Shown here piece after piece: positions 7,890 through 15,837 of a stretch of DNA of 64,000 bases (positions are counted from its first letter, which is position 1; the number at the start of each line of letters is the position of its first letter). A model generated the notes under the pieces. It saw only the letters and a list, made by a program, of their open reading frames with translations. It did not search any database and was not told the DNA's origin. The DNA is from an uncultured Collinsella sp. (GTDB lineage: Bacteria; Actinomycetota; Coriobacteriia; Coriobacteriales; Coriobacteriaceae). The position numbers and the translations under genes are program-made. The DNA lies in assembly GCA_900541715.1 (NCBI GenBank), contig UQLI01000002.1, forward strand, positions 1 to 64,000, read 5' to 3'.

Positions 7890-8816
7890 ATGTCCGACCA
7901 GATGTCACGCCGCGGCTTCATGGGCGCCGCAGCAACCGGAGCCGTCGCGCTCGCCGGATTCGCGCTCGCGGGCTGCTCCAGCACCTCCGCGAGTTCCGAG
8001 AAATCGAGCGAAAAGGAGAAGGCCGTGAAGCCGGTCATCCTCGTCACGAGCTTCGGCACGAGCTACAACGACTCGCGCCACATCACCATCGGCGCCATCG
8101 AAGACGCTATCCGCGAGAAGTACTGGCAGGACTACGACATCCGCCGCGCCTTCACCGCGCAGATCATCATCGACAAGCTGAAGAAGCGCGACGGCATCAC
8201 GATCGACAACATGACCGAGGCGCTCGACCGCTGCGTGGAAGACGGCGTGAAGGAAATTGTCGTGCAGCCGACGCATCTCATGGCTGGCCTGGAATACGCC
8301 GACGTGAAAGACGAGCTCGACAAGTACGCTGACAAGTTCGACAAGATCTCGCTCGGCGACCCGCTGCTCACCTCCGACGACGACTACAAGAAGGTGGCCG
8401 CAGCCATTAAGGAGAACATGGCGTCCTTCGACGACGGCAAGACGGCGCTGTGCCTCATGGGCCACGGCACCGAAGCCGATTCCAACGCCGACTATGCCAA
8501 GATGCAGGAAGTGTTCAAGAACGAGGGCTTGACGCAGTTCTTCGTCGGCACCGTCGAGGCTGAGCCGACCTGCGAGGATGTTATCGCCGCCGCGAGCGCC
8601 GCAGGGTACAAGAAGTCCGTGCTCGCGCCGTTCATGGTGGTCGCGGGCGACCACGCGAACAACGACATGGCAGACGAGACCGACCCCGACAGCTGGGCTG
8701 CAAAGTTCATGGCCGCTGGCTTCGAAGTGACGTGCCTGCTCCAGGGTCTGGGACAGAACGCCGCGGTCGACGACATCTACGTCTCGCACGTGGACGACGC
8801 CATCGCCAAGCTGTAA
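7890..8816 (+). CDS. cbiK: Exported sirohydrochlorin cobaltochelatase, Tat-type lipoprotein
   Basis: CbiK-family class II chelatases insert Co2+ into sirohydrochlorin. This 308-residue protein starts with a twin-arginine motif SRRGFMG (residues 6-12), a hydrophobic stretch and a lipobox ending LAGC (Cys 29), so it should be membrane-anchored outside the cytoplasm. Chelatase features are VILVTSFGTSYNDSR near residue 50, VVQPTHLMAGLEY, the metal-site LMGHGTEADSN and VVAGDHANND. Two catalytic His are thus present. GAGGAAAGG at 7874-7882 supports the ATG at 7890. It follows a cobalamin riboswitch and precedes corrinoid-type uptake genes. Periplasmic CbiK forms are known in Desulfovibrio; a role in cobalt or tetrapyrrole scavenging is possible. 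Confidence 0.9.
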   Translation: MSDQMSRRGFMGAAATGAVALAGFALAGCSSTSASSEKSSEKEKAVKPVILVTSFGTSYNDSRHITIGAIEDAIREKYWQDYDIRRAFTAQIIIDKLKKRDGITIDNMTEALDRCVEDGVKEIVVQPTHLMAGLEYADVKDELDKYADKFDKISLGDPLLTSDDDYKKVAAAIKENMASFDDGKTALCLMGHGTEADSNADYAKMQEVFKNEGLTQFFVGTVEAEPTCEDVIAAASAAGYKKSVLAPFMVVAGDHANNDMADETDPDSWAAKFMAAGFEVTCLLQGLGQNAAVDDIYVSHVDDAIAKL

Positions 8817-8825
8817 ACTCGCCGC

Positions 8826-8896
8826 GCACGGGGGCGCCGGTCGCGTCCCCGTGCAACGGGCATGCGCCTTCCCCGACTGACGGCGCATGCCCGTTG
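8826..8896 (+). other. Two tandem intercistronic hairpins between cbiK and the lipoprotein gene
   Basis: GCACGGGG (8826-8833) pairs with CCCCGTGC (8847-8854). CAACGGGCATGCGCC (8854-8868) pairs perfectly with the arm at 8882-8896 (15 bp, 13-base loop). There is no following T-run. They could stabilise the cbiK message or reduce read-through; this is inference. Confidence 0.6.
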
Positions 8897-8960
8897 CATT
8901 CGCATCCCGCCCGCCCACCGCACGGCGCGGGCGGTCGAAGCGATTGAAAGGAACCCCTCC

Positions 8961-9494
8961 ATGTTGAAGAAAACCCTCGCCTTCGCCCTGTCGGCGGCGC
9001 TTTTCGCGTTCTCGCTCGCCGGCTGCGGCGGAAATTCAATCGACAGCGCAAAGGCAAGCGATGTCGATTCCCAGGAAAAGACCGAACAGGCGGCCGATGC
9101 GCCCGAGGGCGCAAGCGCTGCCCCCATCACCGCCGACAAGGTGGCCGACGGCACCTATCCGATCACCGTAGATTCCAGCTCGAACATGTTCAGGATTGTG
9201 GACGCCCAGCTCATCGTGGAAAACGGCTCTATGCACTGCGTGATGACACTTTCCGGCACGGGCTACGGCAAGCTCTTCATGGGCACAGGCGACGAGGCTG
9301 CCGCCGCAAGCGAGGCCGACTTCATCCCCTATGTGGAAAACGCGGAAGGCAAGTACACCTACGACGTGCCCGTTGATGCGCTCGACGAGGACACCGCCTG
9401 CGCCGCGTGGAGCATTAAAAGGGAGCGGTGGTACGACCGCACGCTCGTATTCGAATCCGCCGGCGTCGATCTGCGCGCCGACGCGCTGAAGTAA
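8961..9494 (+). CDS. Small lipoprotein with a domain shared with the next gene
   Basis: A 177-residue lipoprotein of unknown function. The signal peptide is MLKKTLAFALSAALFAF followed by lipobox LAGC; GAAAGG precedes the ATG at 8961. After a Ser/Glu/Ala-rich spacer, residues about 60-175 form one beta-rich domain: DGTYPITV, IVENG, SGTGYGKLFMG, FIPY, YDVPVDALDED, and RTLVFES at the end. The same pattern, with the same spacing, recurs in the N-terminal part of the adjacent binding protein, so the two probably bind the same ligand or each other. It vaguely recalls NEAT-like haem-binding folds, but no NEAT signature is seen. Riboswitch control points to a corrinoid or cobalt-tetrapyrrole role. 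Confidence 0.8.
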   Translation: MLKKTLAFALSAALFAFSLAGCGGNSIDSAKASDVDSQEKTEQAADAPEGASAAPITADKVADGTYPITVDSSSNMFRIVDAQLIVENGSMHCVMTLSGTGYGKLFMGTGDEAAAASEADFIPYVENAEGKYTYDVPVDALDEDTACAAWSIKRERWYDRTLVFESAGVDLRADALK

Positions 9495-9498
9495 CGCC

Positions 9499-11070
9499 AT
9501 GCGGTCGATTCTTCCCAAGGGGGAAAGCAAGAAGCGTCGCAGCATCGCGGTGCGCGCGATCGCCTGCGTTCTCGTCGCCCTGCTCGCGCTTCCCTTCGCG
9601 GGGTGCAGTGCGAACCCGAACGCGACCGGTGGCACGGCAGGCTCTCAGGAATACACTGTGAGCGTCTCGCTCTCCGGTGGGTCAGGGCACGCAAGCATCG
9701 CCTCACCCACCACAATTGTGAAGGATGGCGACACCTACACCGCGACCATCACCTGGTCGAGTTCGAACTACGACAAGATGACCGTCGACGGCGTGGACTA
9801 CGCGCCCGTAAACGACGGCGGCAACTCCACATTCGAGATACCCGTCACGCTCGACGAGGACATCGCCGTGTCGGCCGAGACCGTCGCCATGTCGACGCCG
9901 CACACCATCGACTACACGCTCCACTTCGATTCATCCACCATGAAGGAGAAATCGAGCGACGAAGCAAGCGGCGGCTCCCCTGCGGGAACGGCTTCAAACG
10001 CCGCGGCCGACTTCCACAACGCCGATTTGGGCTGCGGCTGGAAGCCGACGGGGACGCTTCAGCTTGAATACGCCGAGCACTTCACTGTCGACGAGTACGA
10101 AGGCGGCCTGCGGCTTATCTGCATTTCGAACGGGGAGCGCTTCCTCGTGGTGCCGCAAAATGCAAAGGTACCTGATGGGTTGAGCTCCGACATCGCGGTC
10201 ATAAGGCGCCCCGCCGACAAGGTGTACCTCGTGTCGTCGGCGACGATGTGCCTGGTCGACGCGCTCGATGCGAACGACAATATCTTAATGTCGGGCACGA
10301 AGGCCGACGATTGCTCGGTCGCAGGCTTCAAAAGCGCGCTCGAAAGTGGGGCGATCGCCTACGGCGGCAAGTACAGCGCGCCCGACTACGAGAGAATATC
10401 GGCCTCGGGCTGCACGCTCGCCATCGAGAACACCATGATCAACCACACGCCCGATGTGAAGGAAAAGCTGCAGAAGCTCGGGCTCGTCGTGCTCACCGAA
10501 CAGTCATCGAGCGAGCCCGAAGCACTCGGGCGCGTCGAGTGGATTAAACTTTTCGGCGTCCTGTTCGACAAAGAAGACGAGGCCGCGCACCTGTTCAACG
10601 AGCAGAAGGCCCGCGTCGAGCAAACGTCGAGGCTTGCGTCGTCAGGTAAAACCGTGGCGTATTTCTACATTAACTCGAACGGGGCCGCCGTCACGCGGCG
10701 GGCGGGCGACTACGTGGCGCAGATGATCGAGCTTGCAGGCGGCAACTACGCGCTCGATGACGCGCAGACGGCGTCGACGTCAGGTTCGTCAGTAACGCTC
10801 GAAATGGAGCGCTTCTACGCGACGGCGAAGGATGCCGACATCATCGTCTACAACGGCACCATCGACGAATCGGTTGCCACCTTGAACGACTTTGTAGGCA
10901 AAAACGCGCTATTGTCGCAGTTCAAAGCCGTGAAGAACGGCAACGTCTGGGTCACAAGCGCCGACATGTACCAGCAGATGACTTCTACCGCCGACATTAT
11001 CGACGAGCTGCACGGGGCGTTCACCGGCGATGACGCGAGCGACTTCCATTATCTGAGGAAGCTCGGCTAG
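9499..11070 (+). CDS. Corrinoid/siderophore-type ABC transporter binding lipoprotein with N-terminal accessory domain
   Basis: A 523-residue lipoprotein (positively charged start, hydrophobic stretch, lipobox FAGC near residue 36). Residues about 50-150 repeat the domain of the preceding lipoprotein (YTVSVSLSGGSG, SSSNYDKMTVDG, YAPVN, FEIPVTLDED). After a Ser/Gly/Ala linker, residues about 185-520 are a cluster-III periplasmic-binding fold of the BtuF/FecB type: LEYAEHFTVDEYEGG, LGRVEWIKLFGVLFDKEDEA and a C-terminal VWVTSADMYQQM segment. It should deliver substrate to the BtuCD-like pair downstream. A corrinoid substrate is inferred only from the riboswitch and neighbours. The CDS begins 4 bp after the previous stop. 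Confidence 0.88.
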   Translation: MRSILPKGESKKRRSIAVRAIACVLVALLALPFAGCSANPNATGGTAGSQEYTVSVSLSGGSGHASIASPTTIVKDGDTYTATITWSSSNYDKMTVDGVDYAPVNDGGNSTFEIPVTLDEDIAVSAETVAMSTPHTIDYTLHFDSSTMKEKSSDEASGGSPAGTASNAAADFHNADLGCGWKPTGTLQLEYAEHFTVDEYEGGLRLICISNGERFLVVPQNAKVPDGLSSDIAVIRRPADKVYLVSSATMCLVDALDANDNILMSGTKADDCSVAGFKSALESGAIAYGGKYSAPDYERISASGCTLAIENTMINHTPDVKEKLQKLGLVVLTEQSSSEPEALGRVEWIKLFGVLFDKEDEAAHLFNEQKARVEQTSRLASSGKTVAYFYINSNGAAVTRRAGDYVAQMIELAGGNYALDDAQTASTSGSSVTLEMERFYATAKDADIIVYNGTIDESVATLNDFVGKNALLSQFKAVKNGNVWVTSADMYQQMTSTADIIDELHGAFTGDDASDFHYLRKLG

Positions 11071-11074
11071 CACC

Positions 11075-12115
11075 ATGAGAAGCCGACTTTCCATGACATA
11101 CGACGAATCGGGGCGCGCCGCGCGGTGTCGCGTCGTGACGGCGCTGCTCGCCGTTGCCCTCATCGTGCTCGTCGGGGCCAACCTGTGCATCGGGAGCGTG
11201 CTCGTGCCCGCAGACCACATCCCCGGCATCCTTTCGGGCGGCGCGGCCAATTCCATGGAAAGCCAAGTCATCTGGGAGATTCGCCTGCCGCGTGTGCTTT
11301 CAGCCGTGCTTCTCGGCGGGGCGCTTTCCCTCTCCGGGTTCCTGCTGCAGACGTTTTTCAACAACCCCATCGCCGACCCGTTCATCTTGGGCGTCTCCTC
11401 GGGCGCAAAGTTCGTCGTCGCGCTTACGATGATCGTACTTCTGGGCGCGAACCAGGCCATGTCCTCGCCGGCCATGGTGGTCGCAGCGTTTCTGGGCTCG
11501 CTTATCACCATCGGCTTCGTGCTCCTCATCGCACGGCGCATAAGTTCCATGGCCATGCTCATCGTGGCGGGCGTCATGGTGGGATACATCTGCTCGGCGG
11601 CGACGAACTTCCTCATCGCCTTCGCCGACGACCAGTCCATCGTGAACCTGCACAACTGGTCTTTGGGTAGCTTCTCGGGTTCGAGCTGGGACGACGTCGC
11701 GGTCATCGCGGTCGTGGTGATCACCGTGAGCGCATGCGTATTCGCGATATCGAAGCCCCTTTCCGCCTTCCAGCTGGGAGAAGCCTACGCGAAAAGCGTC
11801 GGCGTGAACGTCGCACGCTTCCGCGTGGTGCTCGTCCTTCTAGCGAGCATGCTCTCCGCCTGCGTGACCGCGTTCGCTGGTCCGGTGTCGTTCGTAGGCA
11901 TCGCGGTTCCGCATCTCGTTAAGTCGGCGCTGAAGTCGTCGAAGCCCATCCGAGTGATTCCTGCGTGCTTCTTGGGAGGCGCCATCTTCTGCGCGGGCTG
12001 CGATTTGATCGCGCGCACGCTGTTTTCCCCCGTCGAGCTTTCCATCAGCGCCGTCACCGCCATCTTCGGCGCGCCGGTGGTTATCGCACTCATGTTGAAG
12101 AAGCGGGTGAGGTAG
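11075..12115 (+). CDS. btuC: FecCD/BtuC-type ABC transporter permease
   Basis: A 346-residue multi-spanning permease of the vitamin B12/iron-complex family, expected to have about ten membrane segments. Family motifs seen are RLPRVLSAVLLGGALSLSG followed by FFNNPIADPFILGVSSGA, the LGSFSG segment, and GPVSFVGIAVPHLVK in the coupling region near residue 270. It starts 4 bp after the binding-protein stop and ends directly before the ATPase ATG, so the three are co-expressed. The btuC symbol assumes a corrinoid substrate, based on the upstream B12 riboswitch; iron-complex transport cannot be excluded from sequence alone. Confidence 0.9.
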   Translation: MRSRLSMTYDESGRAARCRVVTALLAVALIVLVGANLCIGSVLVPADHIPGILSGGAANSMESQVIWEIRLPRVLSAVLLGGALSLSGFLLQTFFNNPIADPFILGVSSGAKFVVALTMIVLLGANQAMSSPAMVVAAFLGSLITIGFVLLIARRISSMAMLIVAGVMVGYICSAATNFLIAFADDQSIVNLHNWSLGSFSGSSWDDVAVIAVVVITVSACVFAISKPLSAFQLGEAYAKSVGVNVARFRVVLVLLASMLSACVTAFAGPVSFVGIAVPHLVKSALKSSKPIRVIPACFLGGAIFCAGCDLIARTLFSPVELSISAVTAIFGAPVVIALMLKKRVR

Positions 12116-13336
12116 ATGGGGGAATTCGTGCCGCGGCCCAAAACGCTCGGAGGGGAGTCGAACCTCGAAACCCCGGTAAAAACGCAGGCTGACGGAGCGC
12201 CGCTTTTCCGCATAAGCGACCTGTCGGCGGGCTACGACAAGAAGGTCGTAGTCGAAGGCGTCGAGCTGGAGGTTCGCGCGGGCGACGTCGTGGCGCTCAT
12301 CGGGCCGAACGGCTCGGGCAAGTCGACTATCTTGAAAACCATTACACGCCATCTGGCACCGCTTGCCGGCGCGGTCGAGCTCGACGAGCGGGAGATTTCC
12401 CGATGGAAGACGGCGGAGTTCGCAAGGAACCTTGCCGTTATGCTGACAGATCGACCCCGGACCGAGCTCCTCACCTGCCGCGATATCGTAGAGGCGGGAA
12501 GGCATCCCTACACCGGGCGAATGGGCACACTCTCGCCCGACGACCATAGTCGGGTCGACGAGGCCATGAAAACCGCACATGTGGAAAAGCTCGCCGAGCG
12601 CGACTTCATGCAGATAAGCGACGGGCAACGCCAGCGCGTCATGCTCGCACGAGCCATCGCGCAGGATCCGCGTGTGCTCGTGCTCGACGAGCCCACGTCG
12701 TATCTCGATATCCGCTACCAGATCGACCTGCTGCGAATACTTCGCCACCTTGCGAAATCGCGGAATGTGGCTATCATCATGTCCATCCACGAACTCGAGC
12801 TCGCGCAGAAAAGCGCCGACAAGGTGATTTGCGTGAAGGACGGCCGGGTCTTCCGCGCCGGCGCACCCGAGGACATATTCACGCGCGAGACGATTGGCGA
12901 GCTCTACGGCCTTAAACATGGCACCTTCAACGAGCGCTTCGGCAGCGTGGAAATTGGGCGCCCACACGGCGATGCGCACACGTTCGTCATCGCTGGCGCA
13001 GGTACGGGGTCGGCTGTGTTTCGCCAGCTCATCCGACAGGGCAAGGCGTTCTACGCGGGCGTTCTGCACGAAGGGGACATCGACTGCGAGCTCGCGCGCG
13101 ACCTGGCGACGGAATGCGTGGCCGAGCGCGCCTTCGAGCCGATCGGGGATAAAACCATAGCCCGCGCCAAAGAGCTCCTCGACCACTGCGCGCGCCTTAT
13201 CGTGTGCCCCTCCGCCTTCGGCACCATAAACGCCCGCAACGCAGAGCTCGTCGAGTTCGCACGCTCGCATGGTATCGAGGTCATGCGAGTATGCGAAGGC
13301 GCATCGGAGGATTCCCATTTGGAGTGGGAAGAATAA
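12116..13336 (+). CDS. btuD: BtuD-type ABC transporter ATPase with extra C-terminal domain
   Basis: A 406-residue protein. Residues about 30-270 are an ABC ATPase: Walker A GPNGSGKST, the Q-loop region, a signature motif ISDGQRQR (Asp where most families have Gly) and Walker B VLVLDEPT. Residues about 275-400 are an added alpha/beta domain beginning HTFVIAGAGTGSAVFRQL and containing YAGVLHEGDIDCELA and RLIVCPSAFG. It looks Rossmann-like and might sense a ligand or nucleotide, but no function is assigned. The ATG follows the permease stop without a gap. It is the last gene of the riboswitch operon, and its C-terminus lies 18 bp before an IS3 fragment. Confidence 0.9.
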   Translation: MGEFVPRPKTLGGESNLETPVKTQADGAPLFRISDLSAGYDKKVVVEGVELEVRAGDVVALIGPNGSGKSTILKTITRHLAPLAGAVELDEREISRWKTAEFARNLAVMLTDRPRTELLTCRDIVEAGRHPYTGRMGTLSPDDHSRVDEAMKTAHVEKLAERDFMQISDGQRQRVMLARAIAQDPRVLVLDEPTSYLDIRYQIDLLRILRHLAKSRNVAIIMSIHELELAQKSADKVICVKDGRVFRAGAPEDIFTRETIGELYGLKHGTFNERFGSVEIGRPHGDAHTFVIAGAGTGSAVFRQLIRQGKAFYAGVLHEGDIDCELARDLATECVAERAFEPIGDKTIARAKELLDHCARLIVCPSAFGTINARNAELVEFARSHGIEVMRVCEGASEDSHLEWEE

Positions 13337-13353
13337 ACTGGACTTTCTTTTAA

Positions 13354-13446
13354 GGATCCTCAGGCTACAGCTCCTACACCGGCGAGGTCTCCAAGGCGCC
13401 GGAGAACCTCGTGAACAGGGATTTCCACGCCGACGAGCCCAACTAG
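13354..13446 (+). mobile_element. Fragment of an IS3-family transposase (OrfB)
   Basis: In one frame, preceded by a TAA at 13351, about 30 codons read GSSGYSSYTGEVSKAP and then ENLVNRDFHADEPN before TAG (13444-13446). This matches the well-known IS3/IS150 OrfB segment that precedes the DDE core (shape: YSSY-GE-S-A-NL--RDF-A--PN). The rest of the element and its inverted repeats are not visible. It sits exactly where the GC-rich corrinoid region meets the housekeeping part. Confidence 0.72.
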
Positions 13447-13448
13447 GC

Positions 13449-14060
13449 CTAATCCAAGCGAGATTCCAGACTCGACAGACCATTGAGAGTCAGATCGTTG
13501 GCGACCTCAGAGACGCGCTCGATAGGAACCGAGCCGTCAGACAATGCCCACGTGCGATAGATACCGATAATACCCGACAGCAAAAACGCCAGATAGTAGT
13601 CGAACATCTCGTCCTTGAGACCTTGGGGCAGCAGATCGCGCTCGGCAATCTCATGTTCGAGCGGCGCACGAAGACGAGCCATGAAATCATCGAGCGGAAT
13701 ATTCTCGATCAGCTGACGATTGAGCACTAAGTTGTTGCACAGTGCCTCATTAACGGTTTTAAAGAAGGTCGCCGCCGCGCCAAGAGCGCGCTCGCTGGTG
13801 TCACCGTCCATAGAAGCAAGCGTTTTCTCGACCGAGTCGACAATCATCTCCACCACATCGACGGCAATGGCATCGAGCAGGCCGTCAACCGTACCAAAGT
13901 GAACGTAAAAGGTCTTGCGGTCGACATTGGCCTCGCGCGCGATGGCACTCACCGTAATGTCTGCCAGCGGCTTTTCCATGAGCAGGCGCTCGAAAGCCGA
14001 AAGGATGGCATTACGGCTGCGAATGATGCGACGATCAAGACGCGGTTTGCTGGTTGCCAT
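13449..14060 (-). CDS. TetR/AcrR-family transcriptional regulator
   Basis: A 203-residue repressor-type protein. The N-terminal HTH spans about residues 12-58 (ILSAFERLLMEKPLADITVSA, then AREANVDRKTFYVHFG, the TetR recognition helix pattern). The C-terminal part is an all-helical ligand domain with FYVHFGTVDGLLDAI at its start, as in the TetR subgroup seen in low-GC and actinobacterial genomes. The ATG at 14060 has GAAGGGAC about 7 bp upstream. The divergent side is the cobalamin operon end, and downstream in the same direction nothing follows, so its target is unknown. Confidence 0.9.
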   Translation of the reverse strand: MATSKPRLDRRIIRSRNAILSAFERLLMEKPLADITVSAIAREANVDRKTFYVHFGTVDGLLDAIAVDVVEMIVDSVEKTLASMDGDTSERALGAAATFFKTVNEALCNNLVLNRQLIENIPLDDFMARLRAPLEHEIAERDLLPQGLKDEMFDYYLAFLLSGIIGIYRTWALSDGSVPIERVSEVANDLTLNGLSSLESRLD

Positions 14061-14176
14061 GGGCGTGTCCCTTCGATATGCAAGCATTCATCAACAGATG
14101 AGAGATAATCTACGTAAGAGGATTATCCCCCATACAGCACAAATATGCCCCGCATCATGAAGAACGCACGACTGCC

Positions 14177-15484
14177 CTACTGCGACTTAGGGTGCTTCTT
14201 CTTATTGAGTGCCGACGGAGATACGCGAATACCATCGCCTGTCTGGCGCACATAGGCTTTATGAGCCGGCTTAGCGGTCCCAGAAGCCTTCTGAGCGCGC
14301 TTCTTGGGATCAACGGTAACAGCATTCGTGGGGTGCGGCATAGTGGGCGCAGAGGGCGTCTGAGGCGTGCGGCCGAGCTTGCGCATCACACGATCCCAGC
14401 GCGCATGGATGCTCTCGTTGTGGGCGCTCTTAAGTCCCAGCAGGGGCGCAGCCAAAATGGTCGGCGCAATAAACGTAATGAGGCGCCACAGCAGATAGCC
14501 GGCGGTCGAAGCCGACCCAAAGAAATGACCCAAGAACAATGCAAAGCCGCCCTCAGCGCCACCAGTTCCACCGGGCAGGGGGACCGCAGAGCTCAGCAGC
14601 TGGACAAAGGCGCTCGCGGCCATGACCGAGAAAAAGTCGACCTCGTGGTGGCCAAAGGCAAGCATCAGGAAATACGGCACCAGATAGAAAAACGCGAGTT
14701 GCAGCATGGTGATGACCACCGTGAGCAGCATGGAAGAAAAATGTCCGGCTGAAAGCTTGAACTTCTCGGAGAAGGAGTAGATCTCGCCATCGACAAACGT
14801 GCGCCATCCCTCGATCTTAGTGGCCGAGACACCAATGCGCTCAAGCCAATTGATGATGCAATGGGCGACGCGCGTGACGGTCTTAGGCATGAGCGCGACG
14901 GCGAAGATGCCCAGCAAGATGCAGCAGTGCCCACCAAAGCTAAAGACGCACAGCAACGTCATGTCGCCATAGCGCTCGGCAAAAAACGGCATGCGAGCAA
15001 GCAGTAGGATAGCGCCCCAGGCAACGAGGCCAAACTGGTACACGATAAAACGCGTGAATTGCGTGGCGCCGGCCTCGCCCACGTTTTGGCCGGCCTTGGT
15101 CAGGCGATAGATTTGAGCCGGGGTGGAGCCCATCATCATGGGCGTCAGGTTACCAAAGAAGATGCCACTCGCCTCGACCGAGATCAGGTCGCGGATGCCG
15201 ACGGGCGAATTGGGATCGAGCCAGACGGCGATCGCATAGGCCACAATGCCAAAGAACAGGTACATGAACATGCAAAGACACGCGACAACGAGCCATGACG
15301 CCTGGACGCTCGACATAGCGGCCCAGAACTGCCCCATCTGCCCGGTTACCACCAGATAGACGATATAACCTACCAGCACGACGCCGATAAAGATGGCGCC
15401 GCGGCGTGCGCTCTTATTGTCATCTCCGCCCGAGGCCTCAACCTCGACCTGGGGCTTAGACGTATGCTGAGAGGACTCCGTCAT
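14177..15484 (-). CDS. Lysylphosphatidylglycerol synthetase TM-region / YbhN-type flippase-like membrane protein
   Basis: A 435-residue membrane protein of the UPF0104 (MprF flippase domain) family. After about 30 hydrophilic residues there are around seven to eight hydrophobic segments. Family landmarks are FGNLTPMMMGSTPAQIYRL near residue 110 and SSAVPLPGGTGGAEGGFALF near residue 305, both typical of this family. The C-terminal 70 residues are basic and Pro/Lys-rich (tail ends KKKHPKSQ), probably cytoplasmic. The ATG at 15484 has GGAGTCTC upstream. Members are associated with lipid translocation or glycolipid handling; no enzymatic domain of MprF is attached here. Confidence 0.85.
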   Translation of the reverse strand: MTESSQHTSKPQVEVEASGGDDNKSARRGAIFIGVVLVGYIVYLVVTGQMGQFWAAMSSVQASWLVVACLCMFMYLFFGIVAYAIAVWLDPNSPVGIRDLISVEASGIFFGNLTPMMMGSTPAQIYRLTKAGQNVGEAGATQFTRFIVYQFGLVAWGAILLLARMPFFAERYGDMTLLCVFSFGGHCCILLGIFAVALMPKTVTRVAHCIINWLERIGVSATKIEGWRTFVDGEIYSFSEKFKLSAGHFSSMLLTVVITMLQLAFFYLVPYFLMLAFGHHEVDFFSVMAASAFVQLLSSAVPLPGGTGGAEGGFALFLGHFFGSASTAGYLLWRLITFIAPTILAAPLLGLKSAHNESIHARWDRVMRKLGRTPQTPSAPTMPHPTNAVTVDPKKRAQKASGTAKPAHKAYVRQTGDGIRVSPSALNKKKHPKSQ

Positions 15485-15590
15485 GAGACTCCTTCTAACA
15501 GTCAAAATATCTTGGATATTGTACCCGTAAGGGCCATAGGCAGAACGCAAAGCTCTGGTTCAAACGGGAATTGCAGACGGTTGTTTGAAA

Positions 15591-15623
15591 ATAAAAAACC
15601 CGACCTTCCATGGGAAGGCCGGG
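15591..15623 (-). terminator. Intrinsic terminator of tRNA-Glu
   Basis: Read on the minus strand, CCCGGCCTTCC and GGAAGGTCGGG form a stem with a very short loop, followed by TTTTTTAT. It begins about 12 bases after the tRNA 3' end. Confidence 0.85.
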
Positions 15624-15634
15624 TATCAGATGTA

Positions 15635-15710
15635 TGGTAGCCGTACCAGATTCGAACTGGTGATCTCCGCCTTGAGAGGGCGGCGTCCTAAACCGCTAGA
15701 CGAACGGGCC
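15635..15710 (-). tRNA. tRNA-Glu(CTC), acceptor stem one base short
   Basis: The minus strand folds into a cloverleaf: D arm GTCTAGCGGTTTAGGAC, anticodon stem CCGCC/GGCGG with loop CTCTCAA (anticodon CTC, Glu), T arm ACCAG/CTGGT with TTCGAAT, and an encoded CCA at 15635-15637. The 5' acceptor strand GGCCCGT would pair perfectly with ACGGGCT, but the sequence has ACGGCT, leaving one C of the 5' strand bulged. So this is either a real deletion (possible pseudo-tRNA) or a sequence error. The rest of the molecule is normal. Confidence 0.85.
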
Positions 15711-15744
15711 ACATGACATCTGCACTGCCGTGCTGCGAGGATAT

Positions 15745-15773
15745 ATATTACGGGACAAAAAACGTCAGCGCAA
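15745..15773 (-). promoter_or_regulatory. Candidate promoter of tRNA-Glu
   Basis: On the minus strand TTGCGC (15773-15768) and TAATAT (15750-15745) are 17 bp apart, about 35 bp upstream of the mature tRNA 5' end. The remainder of 15711-15837 shows nothing else. Confidence 0.5.
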
Positions 15774-15837
15774 GAAGAAATTCCAAATTGCCCAAATTTT
15801 GTCGGCAGGTTATGGAACACGAAGGTAAACTGGGTAG

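Noticed and set aside
1..13336. The corrinoid block as a complete integrative element.
   Set aside because: No integrase, attachment repeats or tRNA junction seen; the left border is outside the window.
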